From positions 171,237 through 235,236 of the forward strand of contig CAUYUJ010017971.1 in NCBI GenBank assembly GCA_963575745.1: DNA of 64,000 bases, given 5' to 3'. This document shows positions 1 to 11,111 of this stretch, piece by piece. Position numbers and translations under genes: made by a program. Source of the stretch: Prorocentrum cordatum (lineage: Eukaryota > Sar > Dinophyceae > Prorocentrales > Prorocentraceae). How positions within the stretch are numbered: the first letter of the stretch is position 1; each line of letters begins with the position of its first letter. The notes beneath the pieces are model-generated. The model was not told where the DNA came from. It was given only the letters and a program-made list of their open reading frames with translations, and searched no databases.

Positions 1-500
1 TATCATCATAATCATCATCATCATCGTCATCATCATTATCATCATCGTCATCATCATCATCAACGTCATCGACATCGTTACCGTCATCGTCTTCATATTC
101 AGCATCATCAGCAGCATCATATTCATCACCATTGTCATATTTACCAGCATCCTCGTAAGCATCATCATCGTCATCGTCATCATGACCTTCAGCATCACAA
201 TCAGCATCGTCATTATGAACATCATCATGATCACCAGCATCATCATCAGCAGCAGCCACATCATCGTGGTCATCAGCATGATCACCACCAACATCATCAG
301 CAGCAGCAGCATCAACATCATCATCATCATCAGCAGCAGCATCATCACCAGCATGGTCATCATGACACTCATCCTCCTTCTTCTCCTCATCATCATCGCC
401 GCCGCCAATATCCACAGCATCCTCAACACCGTCACCACGATCATGTCCTCATCCCTCTCATCATAGTAATCATCAACATCCTGGATATAGTTCCCTTCCA
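1..500. repeat. imperfect (ATC)n/(CAT)n microsatellite tract
   Basis: This stretch is nearly all CAT/ATC triplets with GTC, AGC and CAC variants. It yields Ser/Ile/Met-rich open frames that are products of the repeat and not genes. Confidence 0.9.
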
Positions 501-944
501 CAGTATGCTCCCCTCTCCTTCTCATTGCGATCCTCATTGTCATCATCTCCCCTTCACTCCCTCTCCCTTCTCCCACCATATCGCTACCGCCATCCTCAAA
601 GTATTGATCCTGGTCCTTTCGGTGTTCCTGACCCTGCTCGTGTTCACTCCTTCCCAGGAGCCAGGGAGGGATATGGACGACGACTTGGCGCAGCGACAGC
701 GCACCAAGAGGGAGGACGGAATGACTGGGAGGAGCAGGGAGGTCACGAGAGGAAAGGGAAGGACGGAAGGAGGAGGGGGAGGACGACGACGAGAAGCAGG
801 GAGCGGCACGACGTGGCGAAGCAAGAAGAAAGGACCCGAGGGCGAGGACGAGGAGTGAGGGGCTGGGGGGAGGAAAGAGGGTCAGCAGAGGAGACGGGAA
901 GGAAGAAGGTTCAGCAGAGGGGAGAGGGGGGCTGGGGCCTTTGT
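501..944. other. purine-rich sequence, no gene recognised
   Basis: A C/T-rich first part passes into a G/A-rich part from about 655. Overlapping open frames exist on both strands but are Arg/Gly/Glu-rich and low in complexity. I see no domain, splice pattern or RNA gene. Confidence 0.6.
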
Positions 945-1179
945 GGGCCCCGGCGACAGCAGGGCCGTTTTTTCACCGTTTCACAAAAAATGTCCCTTGA
1001 AAAAGGAAACGGCAAAAAAACGGCGACCGGGAACGGCAAAAAAACGGCTCCAGGACTGGAACCGGAGCCGGAACTGGTCAAAAAACGGCGACGCAACCCG
1101 TAAAAAGACGGCGTCGGAATCGGCAAAAAAACGGCAAAACGGAACCGGTAAAAAAACGGCCCTGTCGTTTCCAGGGCCC
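945..1179. mobile_element. MITE-like element with inverted ends and A-run/CGGC internal repeats
   Basis: The left end (945-980) and right end (1144-1179) are imperfect inverted repeats. Both begin with GGGCCC at the outer edge and share GGGCCGTTTTTT followed by ACCG on the inner side. The interior holds about seven copies of a unit made of an A5-A7 run followed by CGGC or CGGN, mixed with GGAACCGG-type words. No coding capacity is seen. No clear target-site duplication was found, so the exact edges are uncertain. Confidence 0.6.
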
Positions 1180-2029
1180 ACTAAGGCTGGGGCGCGAACT
1201 ACTGGGGGCGCGAGAGATGGGGGGCAGCAAGAGCCGCAGAGACGCGGCCCCCAGAGGAGCCCCCAGGGGGGCCCCGTTCGGGCCCAGACGGGGGCCTCCA
1301 GGGCCCGAACGGGGCACCTCTCTTCACCCCCTGTGGAAAAAAGCAAGTGTGTGCCTTTTCCATGTGCGTTTTTTGTGTGCTTGCGTTTTTGCATATATAT
1401 TTATGTTGTGTGTGTGCTGTTGTGTTGTTTGTCTGTTTTTTATGTGCTTTTGATTGATCTCCCCCCCGTTTGATTCGCGCCCATGGGGCGGGGGAGGGAG
1501 GCGCCGGCGGTGCACGTCTGCTTCCCGCCCGGCTGTTCCGAGCCAGAGGGCACAACAAAAAGGCTTAGCATCACTCGCTGCCCGGGCTACGGTGGGGGCA
1601 TTGGATCAGGAACCCTTCGAGAAGGAATCCAGGGTCTGGAAGGTGAGCGTGCGTTTATTTATTCAGCGTTTCGACATTGGGCGGAAAAGGGGAGGAGGGC
1701 GGGGTCTGGCTCTGGACATCTGCTTTGTGCGACTGTTTGCAAGAGTGCTGCATCTGGGGGAGACTCCACCCGCTCGAAACAGGCGCCAAAAAACAGCCAA
1801 GATTTACTCCATGGGAGGGGGAGGTGGGATTGGGGGGCCCGCGCCGATCGGCAAAACAATGGATAAAAAACGATCACAAGACAGCGGAGCACCAACTGAT
1901 GTTTGGCCATGGACATTACCGTCACCCCCATCGGATAAGGGATCCTCCAGGGTCGGAAGCCTCCTGTGCACATTCCTTGACGCACGCCCCCGCTGTGTTT
2001 GCTGCCTCGGAGGCACGCGGGACGACTTG
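1180..2029. other. unassigned sequence with a TG-rich patch
   Basis: Positions 1330-1450 are T/G-rich with a short TATATATTTATG patch. The remainder is GC-rich. Open frames overlap on both strands and show no recognisable domain. Confidence 0.5.
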
Positions 2030-2105
2030 GAGGAGGAGGAGGAGGAGGAGGAGGAGGAGGAGGAGGAGGAGGAGGAGGGAGGAGGAGGGAGGAGGGAGGA
2101 GGGAG
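2030..2105. repeat. (GGA)n microsatellite
   Basis: Nearly pure GGA triplets. They create poly-Glu and poly-Arg frames that are not genes. Confidence 0.95.
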
Positions 2106-2194
2106 AAGGATGCCTGGGGCACTTGGGAGGCGCGGGGGGCGGCCCACACAGAGGGGCCGGTGGGGGAGCCCTGCGGCGCGCGCCGGCCTGAGAA

Positions 2195-2262
2195 AGGAGC
2201 CCAGGAGCACACAAATAAACAGACACGAATCCCAGGATTCCCCCCATTCGTCCATAGATAGC
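2195..2262 (+). mobile_element. truncated copy of a ~160-bp MITE-like repeat
   Basis: This stretch shares about 40 nt with the copy at 2526-2690, including AAATAAACAGACACGAATCC and the following CCAGGATTCCCCCCATTCGTCCATA. It then runs into the CAAGA-type repeat, so the right half is missing. Confidence 0.55.
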
Positions 2263-2410
2263 CCCAAGACCGTCCAAGAAGCCTCCAAGACGTCCCAGGC
2301 CCCCTCCAAGAGACCCCCAGGAAGCCCCAAGAGGCCCCCACGAGGCTTCCAAGCGGCCCCTTTGAGCTTCCCAAGTGGCCCACAAACTGACTCCAAGAGG
2401 CCCCCAAGAG
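2262..2410 (+). repeat. degenerate CAAGA-GGCC repeat block
   Basis: The words CCAAGA, GGCCCC and CCCCAAGAG recur every 10-30 nt without a fixed period. The same family occurs at 40.6-41.7, 46.35-46.96, 47.2-47.6, 48.78-48.99 and 51.8-52.4 kb. Confidence 0.7.
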
Positions 2411-2411
2411 C

Positions 2412-2412
2412 G

Positions 2413-2491
<79 letters not shown>
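2412..2491. repeat. (GTC)n microsatellite, about 26 units
   Basis: An uninterrupted GTC run. It explains the poly-Val, poly-Ser, poly-Asp and poly-Thr frames seen through it. Confidence 0.97.
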
Positions 2492-2494
<3 letters not shown>

Positions 2495-2525
2495 TTCAGG
2501 GTCGGCGGCATCGGCCGTAAGGCCT

Positions 2526-2690
2526 TCGCAATAAACAGACACGAATCCCAGGATTCCCCCCATTCGTCCATATTTTCTGCACGCCGTCTTCCCCCCCAAC
2601 GTCCATATTTCCCCCCTGTTTTCCTTGGAGTCCACGACCCCTTGTGTCTGTGCGTCTTTTCCCCTCCCGATTGCAGAACGTGGGGTTCGA
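2526..2690 (+). mobile_element. ~160-bp MITE-like repeat, fuller copy
   Basis: The copy begins near AATAAACAGACACGAAT, contains several CCATATTT and CCCCCC words, and ends near CTTGTGTCTGTGCGTCTTTT followed by CCCTCCCGATTGCAG. The first and last 15-20 nt are imperfect inverted repeats around ACAGACAC/GTGTCTGT. A related copy lies inside the LINE at 19372-19530, which shows that the family is mobile. Confidence 0.6.
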
Positions 2691-4065
2691 CACGAAGGCC
2701 TTGGGGCTCAACGCGAAGACCGTGAGGGCCTTCAGAGTGACCACGGCCAGGCCGCCGAGGCTGTCCTGGAGCCCGAGCGGCCGCCGGCGTCGTGCGCGGG
2801 AGCTCCCGGCGCCGAGCACTGAAGGCGCCTGACCGTGTGGCGCCGCCTGGAGTGGACGAGGTTTGGGGAACACCGTCTGGCAGTTGGCGGCACACGTGGT
2901 GCGAGGATGAGGAGAAGGAGGAGGAGCAGGAGGAGGAGGAGGAGGAGGAGCAGGAGGAGCACAAGGAGGAGGAGCAGGAGGAGGATGAGGGCGGGGATCT
3001 GAGCTGCACCGATACGCAGCACGCAACGCGCAGCGTGTTGCCATGGCGCTCGACACGTGGACTGAAAATCGTAGGTATGGCGCGAGACGTTCGCCAAGAC
3101 GTGAGCCGATACGCCGAGCCAGCACGCAACGTGTTGACACGGACGTTTGAAGCACGGTACGCGTTGCGTCTCACAACGGGTGTATCGAGGCAGCAAAAAT
3201 AAGGATAGAAGGCATGGCTCCGCCATGGTGGAAACGGGGCAGCTGCACACGGCCGCGCCACGCAACGGCCTCTGAGTGCACGCGTTGCTGATGGTAGCGT
3301 GTCAGGAGGCTCCGATACCAAGCAAACTAGAAACTCGTTCAGGGCCCCGTGGCTAGAGAGACAGAGAGAGAGAGAGAGACGGGAGGAGAGGGGAGGGAGG
3401 GAGAGGGGGGGAGGGGAGAAGAGGCAGGACGGAGGAGGGAAGAAAGGGCAGAAGGATGCAGGACGCAGGGAGAGGGAGACGGAGGGGGGGAGATAGACGA
3501 AGGATGGAGGATGGAAGACGGGGCAACGACCGACTACACGAGTCTGACAGACGCGCAGTTTGTTCCACCTGGGCACGCACCATGGTGCGAGAATAAAGAC
3601 AAACAAGCTACACTGCTTGTTGCAGCTGAAGCAGTTCTTTGGACTCTTCAACCACGCTATTAATACATTCCCAAATCTGTTAACCCTGAAACAAGAAACA
3701 CGCCACAATCGCATCCCATACAAACGAGGGTGAGGGATTGCTGCCTCACCTGCCCGGATGAGTCAAGTTTCTGCCGACGCCCATACTTAACAAGAGTCGC
3801 CACTAAGCTGGAGACCGCAACTAACTACGTACATGGTGCCAGACCCGTGGGTAGCTCTTGCTGCTGGAGATGGGCCCCAGCACGTGCGTCCAAACGAGGC
3901 ACAACAAGAGCGAGAGAAACTGCGACGGGTTGGCAAGCTGGCCGTGCCATTTCAAACAAGGCAGTGCGAGAAATTATCGTGCAGGTTGGCAGTGTTTCCA
4001 AGCCGGGGGGACATTCTGAAAGAAGGGCTATAGGGAACCAGAAGACATGACATTCATTGAATCCC
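2691..4065. other. no gene recognised; contains GGA and GA microsatellites
   Basis: A (GGA/GCA)n tract lies at 2905-2985 and a GA/GGGA-rich tract at 3353-3495. Around 3000-3290 words such as GATACGC..AGCACGCAACG recur, suggesting an old minisatellite. Open frames across the region are short or low in complexity. Confidence 0.6.
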
Positions 4066-4074
4066 AAGATGCCT

Positions 4075-4285
4075 CTTCCTCTTTCTCCTTCTCGCCCTGC
4101 TTGTCCTCCTCACCCTCCTCCTCCCCCTGCCAATCCCCTTCATGCTTTTCCTCTCCTCCTCCTCCTCCTGCCCCTTCTCCCCGGCCTCCCAAGCCATGCC
4201 CTCCTTTTCCTCCTCCACCTCCTCCACCTCCACCTCCTCCTCCTCCTCCTCCTCCTCCTCCTCCTCCTCCTCCTCCTCCTCCTTA
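4075..4285. repeat. C/T-rich and (CCT)n microsatellite
   Basis: The tract becomes nearly pure CCT triplets at 4200-4283. Confidence 0.93.
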
Positions 4286-4690
4286 TACTTCCTCAAAGAG
4301 GCCACAGCCTGCCCGGAATGAATCGCTAATGGCCCTCGACGGCCAGCGCCACCCAAGTGCAATCCCTTTTCCTCACAAATACCGTCGGGGCGTTGACCTA
4401 AGGAACCCAAAATAAGGAACGAGGCCCCTTTTCTCCATAAGTTAAAGTTCGATTTCCCATCGAAAACATAAGGAAAGCCTGAGGCAAGCTGTGAAACACT
4501 TAAGGAACGCGGAGCCCCTCCCCAATGAGAATGATTCCTTCTTCAGGGCCCCGACTGTAATTCCTCCCTGTCGCGCCCCCAGACGTGACGGCAGGGCGGG
4601 CCAGGTGTTTTCGCATGACGCTTCCTTACTATCGATGATCCTGCAGCCTGACTTCTGCAACAGCTTCAACATTTAGGGGCGAGTGGACTT
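4286..4690. other. unassigned sequence
   Basis: No convincing coding frame, RNA gene or repeat was recognised here. Confidence 0.5.
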
Positions 4691-4862
4691 CAATCTGCGG
4701 CTCTTGCCTTAGCGCCGCGCGCACTCGTCTGAAAAGTGCGCAACAGCTTCAAGGATGGAGGGCGGCTCCTTTCCAAAATATGGCTCTCGCCTTAGCGCCG
4801 CGCGCACTCGTCTGAGCCTCAAAAATCAAACTCTGCAGCAGCTTCAAGGACGCGCAGGATTG
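4691..4862 (-). repeat. 83-bp minisatellite, two units
   Basis: The words GCCTTAGCGCCGCGCGCACT recur at 4706 and 4789, so the period is 83 bp. The shared core also includes CAGCTTCAAGGA. The array is the reverse complement of the longer one at 36571-36950. Confidence 0.8.
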
Positions 4863-5120
4863 AAATCACAGAAATGGTGTTCTGGCACGGGTTAGGATTG
4901 CAAGGATGAAACAGTCAATAAATCCACGATTTTGAAATCAGCTGAATGGTGAAGAATATCACCCTTGGCTTTCAATGGGACACTTCCAGAATGATCTGAA
5001 ATTATTATGGGGACCGTTGATGCGTCGTGTGTGTACACTGGTCCTTCTTCCCCTCCCCCTCCTCAGAAACCTCCCCATCATCCTCATCCGTTCAAAGCCC
5101 GTTCTCCTCACCAATACCAT
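4863..5120. other. unassigned sequence
   Basis: A short unique-looking stretch between the minisatellite and the triplet tracts, with no gene recognised. Confidence 0.5.
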
Positions 5121-5156
5121 CACCAGCAACACCATAATCATCATCATCATCATCAG

Positions 5157-5196
<40 letters not shown>

Positions 5197-6768
5197 GTCA
5201 TCATCATCATTGTCACCATCACCATCTACAGCAGCTGCAACATCATTGTCATCATCATCGCCGTCATCCAAACGCTCCTCACTCCTTATCCTCCTCCTGG
5301 CCTTCCCCCGCAACATCATCGAGAAAGCCTGGTAATCAGCGTCACCATCACCGCCATCATCATCACCATCACCCAAAACGGCACCGTCGCCCCTATCAGA
5401 GTAATCAGCATCGTTGCCATCGTCAGCATCACAATGCTCATCAGCATACGCCTCGCCTTAACATATTATCATACTCTCCGTATGCTGTCAGTATCATCCT
5501 CACCATCCTGGTCCGTAGCATAACATACGTCGGGGTTGTTACCACATTCCTGTCTCCCCCGTTCTCCCCGTCCTCGTCCCCGCCCTCGTCATCATCATCA
5601 TCGACATCGTCGTTATTTCATCATCAGTGGACCCTCATCCTCACTTAACCGTCGCCATCGTTACCATCAGTACCATGGTATACCTACATCGCATCATGTT
5701 GCCCCCGTCCTCCTCGTACCCTTTCCTCCTTACTTGTGTTAGCCGTACGTCTCATACCTATGCCATCCCCTCCATATGCACCTCAGTACGATCACGTCCA
5801 TGTGCACCCTATTAACTGCTCATCATCAGCATCGCCGGCGTCGCCATTGTCGTCATCACCATAACTATTGTAATCGTCGTCACCCTCGTCTTCAGCATCA
5901 GCACCATCCCCATCGCCACCAACATCATAGTCATCATGGAAATCATCAAATCATCACCATCATCATCATCATCATCATCATCATCGTCATCATCATCATC
6001 ATCATCATCATCATCAGCATCAGCATCAGCATCAGCATCAGCATCGTCGTCAGCAGCAGCACCGTGTCATCATCATCATCGCCATCAGCATAATCCTCAT
6101 CATCAGTATCGTCAGAAACATCATCAGCAGCATCATCACCAGCATCGTCAGACTCATCATCGTCATCATCATCATCAGCAGCATCATCATCGTCCTCATC
6201 ATCATCATCATCATCATCATCAGCATCATCATCATCATCATCATCAGCATCATCCTCATCAGCATCGTCATCGTCGTCATCATCATCAGTCTCAGCACCA
6301 CCGTTCTAATCATCATTGTCGTCGTCATCGCCGTCGTCGTCACCATCGTCGGCACCGTCATCATCTAGGCCGTCCACATTCAGCAGCTTCATTATCACTA
6401 TCGTCCGTGTCCCCATTCATCCTCGCCTTCCTCATCCGTCCACCCCACCCCACCCCCACCTGCCATCCTCGTCCCCCGCCTTTTCATCCACCCCATCCTC
6501 ATCCACTTCCTCGTCCACGTCGTCCTCCGTTTTCTCTTGCTCCTCCTCCGCCTCTTCCCTCCCTCCCAACCTCCTTCTGGTTTCCTCGGCCACCCTCCGT
6601 CCTCCATCCTCCCACCTCTCTCGTCAACTCCCTCCTCCCGTCCTGTCCCTTTTCAATCCTCCCTCATCCTCCTCCTCCTTCTCCTCCTCCTCGTCCTCCT
6701 CCTCCTTCTACTCCTCCTCGTCCTATCCCTCCTGCTCCTCCTCCTCCGCCTCATCCTCATCCCCCTCC

Positions 6769-6820
<52 letters not shown>

Positions 6821-7100
6821 GCATCATCATCAGCATCATCAGCATCATCAGCATCGCCATAATCGTCAGCATCAGAAGCAGCAGCAACATCGTCATCCTC
6901 ACAATCATCAGCATCATCGTGCTTATTGCCAGCACCATCATCATCACCAACACCAGCATCACCATCAATACCAGCAGCATCATCATCATCATCAGCAGCA
7001 GCATCAGCATCATCAGCATCATCATCGTCATCATCGCAGCCACCCTTACTATCACTGGCGCCATCGTCAAAAACAACAGCATCGTCATCAACATCATCAG
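5121..7100. repeat. long compound (CAT)n/(ATC)n region
   Basis: CAT/ATC runs occupy most of 5130-5230, 5940-6300 and 6770-7100. Between them lies C/T-rich sequence, for example 6400-6770. The His/Ser/Ile-rich frames through it are repeat products. Confidence 0.9.
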
Positions 7101-7290
7101 ATCGGTCCCCCCAACCCATTCAGCGATCCATCGTTGAGACGGGCCTACGAAGGAATCTACCCATGGGGGCTGCATCCTGGATGACGCTTGCCCATTTCGG
7201 GCTTCACCTCATAGCTAATTCCAAGAGGTCCGTGGCCCACCAGATGAGGAGGAACAACAGAAGGAGAAGGGAAGGAAAGAGGAAACAAAT

Positions 7291-8594
7291 GACGCTACCG
7301 AGGAACCCCACATACTTATGTTATGGCTGGAGAAAGGATAGCTGAAGTGAAGCATGTGAGAACGATGTTGGTGGCCATTCCCTGCGCACCCCCTATGGTG
7401 TCGAGAAAGCGCCACGCCTGTTGCGCGCTGGACGACCGGCTCGGATAGCGGCCGCGCTCAGGGACCACCCCCTGCGCACCCCAACTGGTGTCGGGAAACA
7501 GCCACGCCTGCTATGCCCTGCGCCATGACCCGCACAGACGCCGCGCTCGGGGACCACCCCCTGCGCACCCCCTATGGTGTCGAGATAGCGCCACGCCTGC
7601 TATGCCCTGCGCCATGGCCCGCATAGACGGGGACCACCCCCTGCGCACCCCTTCTGACGTCGAGAAAGTGCCACGCCTGCTATTCCCTGCGCCATGGCCC
7701 GCACAGACGCCGCGCTCGGGGACCACCCCCTGCGCACCTACGCCTGCTATGCCTGCGCGGTGGGCCGCATAGACGTCGCGCTCGGGGACCACCCCCTGCG
7801 CACCCCCAATGGTGTCGAGATAGCGCCACGCCTGCTATGCCCTGCGCCATGGCCCGCACAGACGCCGCGCTCGGGGACCACCCCCTGCGCACCCCCTATG
7901 GTGTCCAGAGAGTACCACGCCTGCTATGCCCTGCGACATGGCCCGCATAGACGCCGCGCTCGGGGACCACCCCCTGCGCACCCCCTATGGTGTCGAGAAA
8001 GCGCCACGCCTGCTATGCCCTGCGCCATGGCCCGCACAGACGCCGCGCTCGGGGACCACCCCTTGCGCACCTCCTTGGTGTCGAGAAAGCGCCACGCCTG
8101 CTATGCCCTGCGCCATGGCCCGCACAGACGCCGCGCTCGGGGACCACCCCCTGCGCACCCCCTATGGTGTCGAGATAGCGCCACGCCTGCTATGCCCTGC
8201 GCCATGGCCCGCACAGACGCCGCGCTCGGGGACGACCCCCTGCGCACCCCCTATGGTGTCGAGAAAATGCCACGCCTGCTATGCCCTGCGACATGGCCCG
8301 CATAGACGCCGCGCTCGGGGACCACCCCCTGCGCACACCCTATGGTGTCGAGAAAGTGCCACGCCTGCTATGCCCTGCGCCATGGCCCGCATAGACGCCG
8401 CCCTCAGGGACCATCCCCTGCGCACCCCCTATGGTGTCGAGAAAGCGCCACGCCTGCTGTGCCCTGGACGACCGTCGTGCTGTGCTGTGCTGTGCTGTGC
8501 TGTGCTGGGTGACGAGGGAGAGGGTGTGACTGAGGAACGCGGGTGACGCGGGTGAGAAGAAAACCAGAACCCCACGGCACATGTGGGGAAAAAA
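7291..8594 (+). mobile_element. composite minisatellite element, family A, copy 1
   Basis: The element has four parts that also occur in the same order at 41752-43802. A unique head of about 85 nt starts at ACGCTACCGAGGAACCCCA and includes GCTGAAGTGAAGCATGTGAG. The core is about 12 minisatellite units. A (CTGTG)n run follows at about 8474-8507. The tail contains AGAAAACCAGAACCCCAC and a hairpin (8570-8575 pairs with 8583-8588) followed by six A. No transposase or RT is present. The ends are inferred from where the two copies stop matching, and no target-site duplication is evident. Confidence 0.75.
7378..8475 (+). repeat. ~89-bp minisatellite, about 12 units (family A1)
   Basis: TATGGTGTCGAG recurs at an 89-bp spacing, for example at 8163 and 8252. 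Inner units contain GCCATGGCCCGCACAGACGC. The first and last units instead keep the GACGACCG-type words, and the first also the GGATAGCGGCCGC word, typical of array A2. The edges therefore look ancestral and the core looks homogenised to a different variant. Confidence 0.92.
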
Positions 8595-9701
8595 GGGACG
8601 ATTAGGAGAGGGAGGACAAGTAAACAGACAAAGGCCAGGAAGAAAAGAAGGAACGGCGGGAGGACGAGGAGGACAAGGAGAAGGAGGAGGAGGAGGAGGA
8701 GCTGCAGTCGCAGAGGCGAGTTCCAGCGGCCCTGTCCTCCCATGGGCCTCAGCTGTCAATTCTGCGGGAGCTCCCTCGCCCAAGAAAACAGCACCCGGGG
8801 GCCGGCACATTCTCAACTCTTCGTCCTTTCGAGACGAAGTCCTGGCTTGGAATGTCGTTGTTTCCGTGGCCCTGAGGAGCCATACCCCCTCCTGGAACAC
8901 CGCCAACTTGTGCGGTCGGGGCAAACAAACAAAAAACTATCATAGCTAACAGAAGAGAAGCTCTCGACAGCGATACCACACGTTCCTTTGCGGGGTGGCC
9001 CATCAGGCTCCTATCAGAGATGAAAGGGCGATTGGGGGTCCACGCATTCTCTCCTGAGCCGATCCACACCTTGTCGTTGCCCCTGAGCCAAGGCCGCCCA
9101 CGGCGCCAGCAAAACCGAAAACCGACCGAACCGACAGCGAAACCGAAACCAGCCGAAACTGGCAGGCCGCAGACAGCCCAGAAGCACGCAGCGACGCGGC
9201 AACTGCACAACGACCGACCGAACGCCGAACCGAGCCGACCGAACGTAACCGACTGCGACGCAGCCGAACCGACCGAACCACGAACACCCCTGTTCGGGTG
9301 TTGCTAGAAGTGCCCTTGGCCCAAGGTGCCCCCAGGATGTCCAAAGAGGCGCCCACGCCCCCCAGAGCACCCCCCCACGAGGCCCAAAGGGCCTCAGGGG
9401 CTGCAGGGAGGAACGAAAAGCCGGGGGCACCAAGGGCCAGGGGCACCGTCAGCAACCCTCGACTTGTGAGCCCTCCCTTGGAGTACCGTGTGGAACCTGC
9501 TCTAGCACAGGGACGTACCGTAGACGGATCTACCCTTTTCTCCTACCTTGCACCGCGCCGAACGCAGCGGCCACGCTGTCCATAGACGCATCCACCCCGA
9601 AAATGTCGACGGACGTCACGGCACCCACTGTGCCCATAGACGCGGTCGGCCAGGACGTGAGAAAGGCCCCCGGATGCTGGTCATCGAGAAGCAGGCAGGT
9701 T
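8595..9701. other. no gene recognised; ACCGAACCGA-rich patch
   Basis: Positions 9110-9290 contain many CCGAACCGA/CGACCGAA words. Positions 9300-9420 carry a short CAAGG/GGCCC-rich block. A GGA-rich patch lies at 8640-8700. No coding domain is recognised. Confidence 0.5.
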
Positions 9702-9873
9702 TTGACGACCTACCAAACCACCCCAACCCAACCGGAAGACCCAAATTTCGGGTTGGGGGGGGGATGCGGGTTCCATATGTGTTGTTTTTTCGATGTTCCC
9801 CGACCCCCCAACTGAAAATGCAGGGCAAATCGAGACCTTCGGGTTAGGTTGGGGTGGTTTGGTGGGTGGTGAA
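9702..9873. mobile_element. foldback (MITE-like) element with ~32-nt arms
   Basis: The left arm contains CCAAACCACCCCAACCCAAC (9713-9732). The right arm (9842-9862) is its reverse complement, with one mismatch over 21 nt. Similarity extends weakly outward on both sides to about 32 nt and inward into the spacer. No coding capacity is present. Confidence 0.65.
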
Positions 9874-10054
9874 GTTTGGCCCTCCAAGTCCTCCCCCCGT
9901 CCCGAAAAACCACCAGCCCTGTGCGCCCAGAGCCAGCGGCGACCGTTCGCCCCTGAGCCGTCGCGGCGGCCAGCCGCGCGCACGCGGCAGAGCGCGCAGG
10001 AATAACAAAACAAGTTCGACCGCTCCCTTTCTGCGACCGAGAAGAAGCAGGCGG

Positions 10055-10168
10055 AGGAGGATGAGGAGGAGGAGGAGGAGGAGGAGGAGCGAGGAGGAAG
10101 CGAGGAGAAAGAGGACGAGGAGGAGGAGGCCGAGGAAGAGGAGGAGGAGGAGGAGGAAGAGGAGGAGG
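10055..10168. repeat. (GAG)n microsatellite abutting the spliced leader
   Basis: GAG/GGA triplets run directly up to the first base of the spliced-leader sequence. Confidence 0.93.
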
Positions 10169-10190
10169 ACCGTAGCCATTTTGGCTCAAG
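10169..10190 (+). other. genome-encoded dinoflagellate spliced leader at the 5' end of a retrocopy
   Basis: These 22 nt match the dinoflagellate spliced leader (D-CCGTAGCCATTTTGGCTCAAG type) at every position, including GTAGCCATTTTGGCTCAAG. In an SL RNA gene the leader is followed by a GT splice donor. Here it is followed by TTCAAACACC, so this is the end of a trans-spliced mRNA copied back into DNA. The leader is known to be added in trans to mRNAs throughout dinoflagellates, and retroposed leaders are known from their genomes. Confidence 0.95.
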
Positions 10191-10329
10191 TTCAAACACC
10201 ACGCCCTGGATGCTTGAATTTGCCCGCAGCCGAGGGGCAGGACCAAGACCCCGCGCCTGGTCGACAAGCGACAATTTCGGCAGCCAAGACGTTTCGCGCG
10301 GGGGCAAAGTTCATTAATGCCGTCCATCT

Positions 10330-10800
10330 AACATCTTCGTCCGAATCCCCAGGTTCTTTCTCAACCCCGGCGCTCATTATCAGAGACGCCGCTACGGTTG
10401 GCGCAATGGGCAACGACATGGAAATGCAAATGTGGGCTACAGAACTGGCTGACGGTGACCAATTGCAGCAAGTGCAACACACATTGGAAGGTCTCAGCTG
10501 GACAGGAATCGGGTGGCAAGACGGACAGACGACGCCAGCGATTCAACAGCCAGAAGAGCGTAGAGTCAAGGCCATGGGAGGACGAGGAGGAGGAAATCAG
10601 AGGACCACCTTTTCGTCAGAATGGCAACTCCAGCAAAAGCGAACGCGAATCCCAACTATAAGCTTCTTTCGCCAGAGGCAGACGAGAGCGAGGAGAGGAT
10701 ATACTGCAAAGAAGCGAGGTCCAAGCTCAACCTGCTCCAGCAGAGGTACAAGACTGCGTCAGTCAGTCAGTGGAGCCGCGCCGCACGGCGCATCGGCTAA
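10330..10800 (+). pseudogene. retroposed RanBP2-type zinc-finger protein fragment
   Basis: The frame through 10398-10661 encodes W-K-C-K-C-G-L-Q-N-W followed by T-N-C-S-K-C-N-T-H-W. This fits the RanBP2 zinc ribbon (W-x-C-x-C ... N ... C-x2-C). A second frame from 10621 to 10800 continues with an ATG, a charged, helix-prone stretch and a stop, so a frameshift near 10621-10661 probably separates two parts of one protein. No in-frame ATG precedes the finger. The spliced leader 140-210 nt upstream marks the start of the copied mRNA. The source could be a cellular RNA-binding protein or the first ORF of a LINE. Confidence 0.6.
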
Positions 10801-11111
10801 ACACCACGGGATTGCAGTCAGCTGTTCTAATACATAAGCTCTCAGAAGACGCATGGCATGGCACGCGTGGCATGGATGTCTGCGCGCCAGCTCCGGCAAC
10901 CGGGGCTGCCCCCTAGAGGGCTGACCGTGCGTTGAGCAAGTCGGAACATGAATGGGGCAACACCTACGCACGGCAAAATTCGCTTAATAAATCCTCTGGC
11001 ACGCAAGTCTTCAGTCCGAGAAACCCTGCCGGCCAAGATAGGCAGGCGGAGGAGGAAGAAGGGAAAGGGAGGAGAGGGGGGATGGGCAGCCAGCAGCAGG
11101 CCGCGGGCACA
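10801..11111. other. probable 3' flank of the minus-strand LINE
   Basis: No domain is recognised. The stretch lies between the retrocopy and the C-terminal LINE fragment. Confidence 0.45.

Noticed and set aside
1804-3723. 639-residue minus-strand frame
   Set aside because: It crosses GGA and GTC tracts and unrelated repeats. Poly-Asp and poly-Ser runs dominate and no domain is present.
5007-7184. His-rich proteins that could be metal binding
   Set aside because: The His runs are CAT triplets that also give Ser and Ile runs in the other frames, so selection on protein is unlikely.
7378-8475. Array resembling a CRISPR
   Set aside because: Units are contiguous 89-bp tandem repeats without unique spacers, in a eukaryotic context.
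10169-10190. Spliced-leader RNA gene
   Set aside because: The leader is not followed by a GT donor or by an SL RNA-like intron region, so it is the end of a retrocopy.
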